17,188 nucleotides of DNA from contig JAJYAH010000053.1 in NCBI GenBank assembly GCA_021779635.1, positions 1 to 17,188 of the forward strand, read 5' to 3'. The notes below the pieces were generated by a model. That model was not told where the DNA came from. It saw nothing but the letters and a program-made list of their open reading frames with translations, and searched no databases. This DNA comes from Pseudomonadota bacterium (GTDB lineage: Bacteria; Pseudomonadota; Alphaproteobacteria; Rhizobiales; Xanthobacteraceae). Numbering within the stretch: the stretch's first letter is position 1; each line of letters opens with the position of its first letter. A program made the translations under genes and the position numbers. Of this stretch, positions 13,885 to 17,188 are shown one piece after another.

Positions 13885-15210
13885 CTAGATCTTGCCTTCT
13901 TCCTTGAACACCTTTTGCCAATCCTTGACCAGGAGATCGAGGGCTTCCTTCGCGGTTCCCTTATCGGCCACGACATAGTCATGGACGCGCTTCTGCATGT
14001 CGAGCAGAAGTGTCGCGTAGGAGGGTTCGGCCCAGAAGTCCTTTACGATACCCATCGACTCCAGGAAGTCAGCAGCAAACGGCGCACTCTTCGGGAAACT
14101 CGGATCGTTGAGCACCGCCTTGAGGCAGGAATATCCGCCAAGCGCCCACCACTTCTTTTGAACATCGGGCTGCGCGAACCATTTGATATAGGCGAGCGCG
14201 TCGTCCTTGTGTTCCGAGTAGGAGACGACCGAGATCCCCTGCCCGCCGAGCTGAGTAAAGTGAAACTTCTCCTTCGGATTGACGAAGAAGCCGATCTTGT
14301 CGCCGCCGACATTGGGATCCTTGTGGAGACCGGGAAAGAACGCGAAGAAGTTCATCTGCATCGCGACCTGCCCGGACTTGAAGGCGTCGAGGCCCTCCGA
14401 CATGTAGGCGTTGCTCATGCCCGGCGCCGTGCAGCACTTGTACAGCGACTTGTAGAATTCCAGCCCCTGGACCGCTTCCGGTGAATTGACGAAGCCCTCC
14501 ATGTGGTAGGGCTTCTTCGGGTCGTCGTATTGAAAGCCCCAATCATAGAGCGCGTTGGTCACGCCCATGGTGATGCCTTCGGAGCCGCGCTCGGTATAGA
14601 TATAGGCTCCGTAGACTTTCTTGCCGTCGATCTCCCTTCCCTGGAAAAACTCGGCGATCTGCTTGAGTTCATCCCAGGTCTTGGGAGGGGCAAGGTCGCG
14701 TCCGTACTTCTTCTTGAAGTCCGCCTGAATTTCCGGTCGCGCGAACCAATCCTTGCGATAGGTCCAGCCGATCGCGTCGCCCATCGCCGGCAACGCCCAG
14801 TAGTTCGGCGTGTTCTTGGGCCACTCGGAATAGCCGACCACCGTCGCCGGCATGAAATCGTCCATTGAGATTCCTTCCTTGGCGAAGAAATCGTTGAGTT
14901 TAACGTAGTGGCCGTTCTCGGCGGCCCCGCCGATCCACTGGCTGTCACCGATGATGACGTCGCAAAGTTTTCCCTTTGAATTCAGTTCGTTGAGAAACCG
15001 GTCCGCGTAGCTCGTCCAGGGGACGAACTCATATTTCATTTGAATTCCGGTTTTGGCGGTGAAGTCTTTCGAAAGCTCCACCAACGCGTTGGCCGGATCC
15101 CACGCCGCCCAGCACAAGGTCAGTTGCTTGGTCTGGGCAACCGCCGGACTTCCCATACACGAGGCAACAACAACCGCGGTCGCCCCCAACGCACGCATCA
15201 TCTGGATCAT
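13885..15210 (-). CDS. Family 1 extracellular solute-binding protein of the Dha-linked ABC importer
   Basis: This 441-residue protein is a family 1 (sugar/polyol) binding protein, the usual partner of MalFG-type permeases. The N-terminus is a signal peptide with a likely cleavage after Ala25 (AVA|QT). A lipobox-like VASC at 15-18 leaves open a lipoprotein form. Typical features include the opening QLTLCWAAWDPANALVELS, the ITLP-like central hinge region with YWALPAMGDAIGWTYRKDWF, and a Gly- and aromatic-rich ligand cleft (FAFFPGL, QGISVVSYSEH). It has several cysteines, including a CC pair near KCCTAPG. The ATG at 15210 has AGGGAGG (15224-15218) seven bases upstream; longer frames lack this. 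It is the first gene of the operon. The kinase genes downstream suggest dihydroxyacetone, glycerol or a similar short polyol or ketose as ligand, which is inference. Confidence 0.92.
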   Translation of the reverse strand: MIQMMRALGATAVVVASCMGSPAVAQTKQLTLCWAAWDPANALVELSKDFTAKTGIQMKYEFVPWTSYADRFLNELNSKGKLCDVIIGDSQWIGGAAENGHYVKLNDFFAKEGISMDDFMPATVVGYSEWPKNTPNYWALPAMGDAIGWTYRKDWFARPEIQADFKKKYGRDLAPPKTWDELKQIAEFFQGREIDGKKVYGAYIYTERGSEGITMGVTNALYDWGFQYDDPKKPYHMEGFVNSPEAVQGLEFYKSLYKCCTAPGMSNAYMSEGLDAFKSGQVAMQMNFFAFFPGLHKDPNVGGDKIGFFVNPKEKFHFTQLGGQGISVVSYSEHKDDALAYIKWFAQPDVQKKWWALGGYSCLKAVLNDPSFPKSAPFAADFLESMGIVKDFWAEPSYATLLLDMQKRVHDYVVADKGTAKEALDLLVKDWQKVFKEEGKI

Positions 15211-15231
15211 TACACAACCTCCCTGTTGTTT

Positions 15232-15247
15232 GCAGGCGATTGCCTGC
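15232..15247 (-). other. Leader hairpin just before the binding-protein ribosome-binding site
   Basis: GCAGGC (15232-15237) and GCCTGC (15242-15247) form a perfect 6-bp stem with a 4-nt loop. On the minus strand it ends seven bases before AGGGAGG, so it would sit at the edge of the ribosome-binding region in the operon leader and could stabilise the 5' end or affect initiation. Confidence 0.4.
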
Positions 15248-15325
15248 CTGTCCTGCCGATCACACTTCGCCGTTCGGCGTCTATGCACGCAGACTTAAAT
15301 CCCGCTTCAGCAAAACCGCGGGAAT

Positions 15326-15489
15326 GATGTTTAGTATTATTGTTAAGCATCAGCCTTTCACTAAACATTTTAGGAGTCAATGGGCCTCTTGCTCGCTTGC
15401 GCAAAACGAAGTTGTTGCTGCACTGCAACCATTAGCGCGAGCACTTCCACGGAAGTCGAAAGAAACGTGATGAGGGATGTTGTTTAGTA
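15326..15489 (-). promoter_or_regulatory. Repeated TGTTTAGT motif, candidate operators
   Basis: TGTTTAGT occurs at 15328-15335 and 15481-15488 on the + strand and inverted (ACTAAACA) at 15360-15367. Around the first copy, 15326-15351 forms an imperfect palindrome with GATG and CATC ends. The inverted copy overlaps the perfect palindrome CTAAA-CAT-TTTAG (15361-15373). Three copies of an AT-rich octamer in a GC-rich intergenic region suggest binding sites for a repressor or activator. No transcription factor gene other than the small helix-turn-helix protein of the same operon is in the window. Confidence 0.45.
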
Positions 15490-15572
15490 ATTTGGATGAT
15501 CAGCCGCCCCGCGCATTTCGCGCCGGTACCGCTGATGCTGCCGCCGGTAAATGTCGGAGCCTGTTCGGAGTC

Positions 15573-15591
15573 GAATGCCTTTAGGGCATTC
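15573..15591 (-). terminator. Hairpin 58 bases after the monooxygenase gene, possible weak terminator
   Basis: GAATGCC (15573-15579) pairs with GGCATTC (15585-15591) over seven bases, with a 5-nt loop that can close further by a T-G pair. There is no T-run after it on the minus strand. It is the best stem near the end of the monooxygenase gene, and it would separate that gene from the operon downstream on the same strand. Confidence 0.3.
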
Positions 15592-15648
15592 ATCGCGAGG
15601 ATATGCGTGGCGGCTTATTTTTTCGGCCACTTCGACAGGCGTTGCGGT

Positions 15649-17115
15649 TTAGGCGAGCTCGAAATCCTCGAGCATCGGGGCGCGCATGTCGTGTTCGAAT
15701 CTTTCGAAGGACCACGGATAGGACGCCACATTTCCCTTGGCGTCGATGTACCAGCTTCGGCATCCGGACGCCCAGATCGAGCCGGCCACTTTCTCCCGGA
15801 GCGCGGCGTTGTAGGCTTCGGTCGGCTCGCTCCTCGCCGAGATTTCCCCTACCTGGCCCGACTGGAGCAAACGCACGAGCTGAAGCACATAATTCAGCTG
15901 ACGCTCGATGGTCATCAGAAATGAAAAGTTTCCGATCGGGCTGTGCGGCCCTCCCAGCATGAAAAAGTTCGGAAAATCCGGAACGCTGATGGCCCGGTAG
16001 GCCTTATTTCCATCAGCCCAGGCCTCATCGAGCGTCCTGCCGCCGCGACCTGAAACCATCATCGGGCGAAACAGTTTGTGGGTGTTGAAGCCGGTCGCGA
16101 GAACCAGGCAATCCAGCCCGTGCAAGCGGCCATCCGCCATGCGCACGCCGTCGGCTTCGATGCGATCGATTTTGGTGTCGACCAGCTCCGCGTTCGGCTT
16201 CTGGATCGCCTGATAAAAGCGATCCGAGATAATCAGGCGCTTGCATCCCATCTTGTAGCCGGGCGTCAGCCGCGCCCGCAGGTTCGGATCGACGACGCTG
16301 TCGAGATTGGCCTGACAGGCCTGCGCCATCGCTGCGTAAACCTCGGCGCTTTCACCAGCGAGAGCGGCACAGAAGGTATCGTTGAAGGCTTGCGCGAGAT
16401 AGTCGTAGCGCGCCTGCATCAGGGAAGGATCCGTCCGGTATTGCTGCCGTTTTGCTTCCGAATATCGCACATTGGGTTGCGGCATGATCCATTTCGCGGT
16501 GCGCTGGAACAGAAAGACCCTTTCCACTTCATCGACAATGGCCGGCAGAATCTGGCAGGCCGTCGAGCCCGTGCCGATGATCCCGACGCGCTTGCCCTTC
16601 AGCGACACGCCGTGATCCCAGCGCGCCGTGTGAAAGGCCGGTCCTTTGAATTCCTTCAACCCGCGGATATCGGGGTAAACCGGATGATGCAGAACGCCTG
16701 TCGCCGTCACGACGACATCGAACGCGCCTTCATTTCCCTGGCTCGTTTGAATATGCCATTGATGGTCGCGATAAACCGCTTCGGTCACTTCGCAGGAATA
16801 GTGGATGAGTTGATTCACATCATACTTTCTTGCGACATCCTTCAGGTAAGCGTGAATTTCCGGCCCGGGAGCGTATCGCTGGGTCCATTCGGGATTCGGC
16901 GCAAAAGAATACCGGTACAAATGCGACGGCACGTCGCATGCGAGACCCGGATAGGTATTGTCCCGCCAGGTGCCGCCGAGATCGGCCGCCTTTTCAAAAA
17001 TGGCGATGTCGGAAATGCCGAGCTCTCTCAGCTTGATCGCGGTCACGATGCCGGATGCACCGGCACCGATGACGGCTAGCCGCAGTGTCCTGGCCTTGGC
17101 CGTGCTTCGGTCCAT
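15649..17115 (-). CDS. Flavin-containing monooxygenase of the Baeyer-Villiger type
   Basis: This 488-residue FAD/NADPH enzyme should insert one oxygen atom into a ketone, or oxidise a heteroatom, in the cytoplasm. The FAD-binding Rossmann motif is GAGASG (17-22), and the flavin-site stretch GGTWRDNTYPGLACDVPSH (47-65) follows. The Baeyer-Villiger fingerprint is FKGPAFHTARWD (156-167), matching FxGxxxHxxxW(P/D), and the NADPH-binding GIIGTGSTA (178-186) comes next. A KR pair in MGCKRLIISD and the late ATGF motif (LDCLVLATGFNTHKLF) are also present. Length fits single-component enzymes of the cyclohexanone/phenylacetone monooxygenase group. The ATG at 17115 has a modest GGCGGA upstream. It is a lone gene here, 438 bases upstream of the ABC-Dha operon on the same strand; its substrate is unknown and any link with that operon is weak. 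The 73 bases upstream to the window end show no gene. Confidence 0.9.
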   Translation of the reverse strand: MDRSTAKARTLRLAVIGAGASGIVTAIKLRELGISDIAIFEKAADLGGTWRDNTYPGLACDVPSHLYRYSFAPNPEWTQRYAPGPEIHAYLKDVARKYDVNQLIHYSCEVTEAVYRDHQWHIQTSQGNEGAFDVVVTATGVLHHPVYPDIRGLKEFKGPAFHTARWDHGVSLKGKRVGIIGTGSTACQILPAIVDEVERVFLFQRTAKWIMPQPNVRYSEAKRQQYRTDPSLMQARYDYLAQAFNDTFCAALAGESAEVYAAMAQACQANLDSVVDPNLRARLTPGYKMGCKRLIISDRFYQAIQKPNAELVDTKIDRIEADGVRMADGRLHGLDCLVLATGFNTHKLFRPMMVSGRGGRTLDEAWADGNKAYRAISVPDFPNFFMLGGPHSPIGNFSFLMTIERQLNYVLQLVRLLQSGQVGEISARSEPTEAYNAALREKVAGSIWASGCRSWYIDAKGNVASYPWSFERFEHDMRAPMLEDFELA

Positions 17116-17188
17116 TGCAGTTCCGCCCGGGCTGGTGCTCAGATCTCCTTTATATTCGCGATTTCATCGGCACCGCAACGGTCGCGCA

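Larger units (their letters stand above)
15211..15648. promoter_or_regulatory. 438-base intergenic control region upstream of the ABC-Dha operon
   Basis: No credible gene lies here; the short open frames have unconvincing composition and no ribosome-binding sites. The stretch must carry the promoter of the operon on the minus strand, and its part at 15323-15375 is much richer in A and T than the flanks. Palindromes include TTGCGCAA (15397-15404), TTGC-N6-GCAA (15415-15428) and ACTTCC-AC-GGAAGT (15443-15456). A minus-strand TTGACT at 15380-15375 resembles a -35 box, but I see no convincing -10 at the right distance, so I do not mark a transcription start. Confidence 0.6.

Noticed and set aside
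13438..14484. A 348-codon + strand frame across the MalF-type permease and binding-protein genes
   Set aside because: It runs antisense through two well-supported genes and their intergenic stem-loop, without recognisable motifs.
15607..15630. GTGGC/GCCAC inverted repeat as the terminator of the monooxygenase gene
   Set aside because: Only five pairs around a 14-base loop and no T-run on the minus strand; the stem at 15573-15591 is better, though also weak.
15496..15924. A 142-codon + strand frame in the intergenic region reaching into the monooxygenase gene
   Set aside because: No ribosome-binding site or motif; most of its length is antisense to the monooxygenase end.
16078..17079. A 333-codon + strand frame inside the monooxygenase gene
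   Set aside because: It is a mirror frame of the monooxygenase gene; the sense product carries the flavin and NADPH motifs.

Overview
The window looks like chromosome of an alphaproteobacterium of the Bradyrhizobium/Rhodopseudomonas kind. This rests on the high GC content, long shadow ORFs on the opposite strands, Liv-type and MalFGK-type ABC uptake operons, tight ATGA start/stop overlaps and a flavin monooxygenase. It is an inference from composition and gene style; there is no rRNA or other marker gene. I see no tRNA, rRNA, CRISPR array, transposase or integrase.

Left part (112-5142, + strand): a complete five-gene branched-chain amino acid-type (HAAT) ABC importer in the order binding protein, livH, livM, livG, livF. 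The last four genes overlap by 1-4 bases. A 13-bp stem-loop separates the binding-protein gene from livH. The two ATPases are unusual: LivF has Arg in place of the Walker A Lys, and LivG has lost both glycines of the ABC signature. In the expected LivG/LivF dimer both changes fall in the same ATP site.

Middle part (15210 down to 5246, - strand): one twelve-gene operon that joins a carbohydrate/polyol ABC importer to a complete PEP-dependent dihydroxyacetone-kinase phosphorelay. In transcription order it encodes a family 1 binding protein, two MalFG-type permeases, a 67-residue two-helix membrane protein, two different MalK/UgpC-like ATPases, DhaL, DhaM (EIIA), HPr, enzyme I, a small helix-turn-helix protein and DhaK. 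The inferred logic is that the ABC system brings in a triose, polyol or ketose without phosphorylating it. PEP phosphate then passes EI, HPr, DhaM and DhaL-ADP/ATP to the substrate bound covalently on DhaK. The order DhaM-HPr-EI copies the domain order of the multidomain DhaM of E. coli. No membrane EIIC/D, glycerol kinase, glycerol dehydrogenase or DhaR is present here.

Right part: a 438-base AT-richer intergenic stretch (15211-15648) with several palindromes and a repeated 8-base motif is the likely control region of the operon. Upstream of it on the same strand lies a Baeyer-Villiger-type FAD monooxygenase gene (17115-15649). The Liv operon and the dha operon converge on a 103-base gap at 5143-5245.
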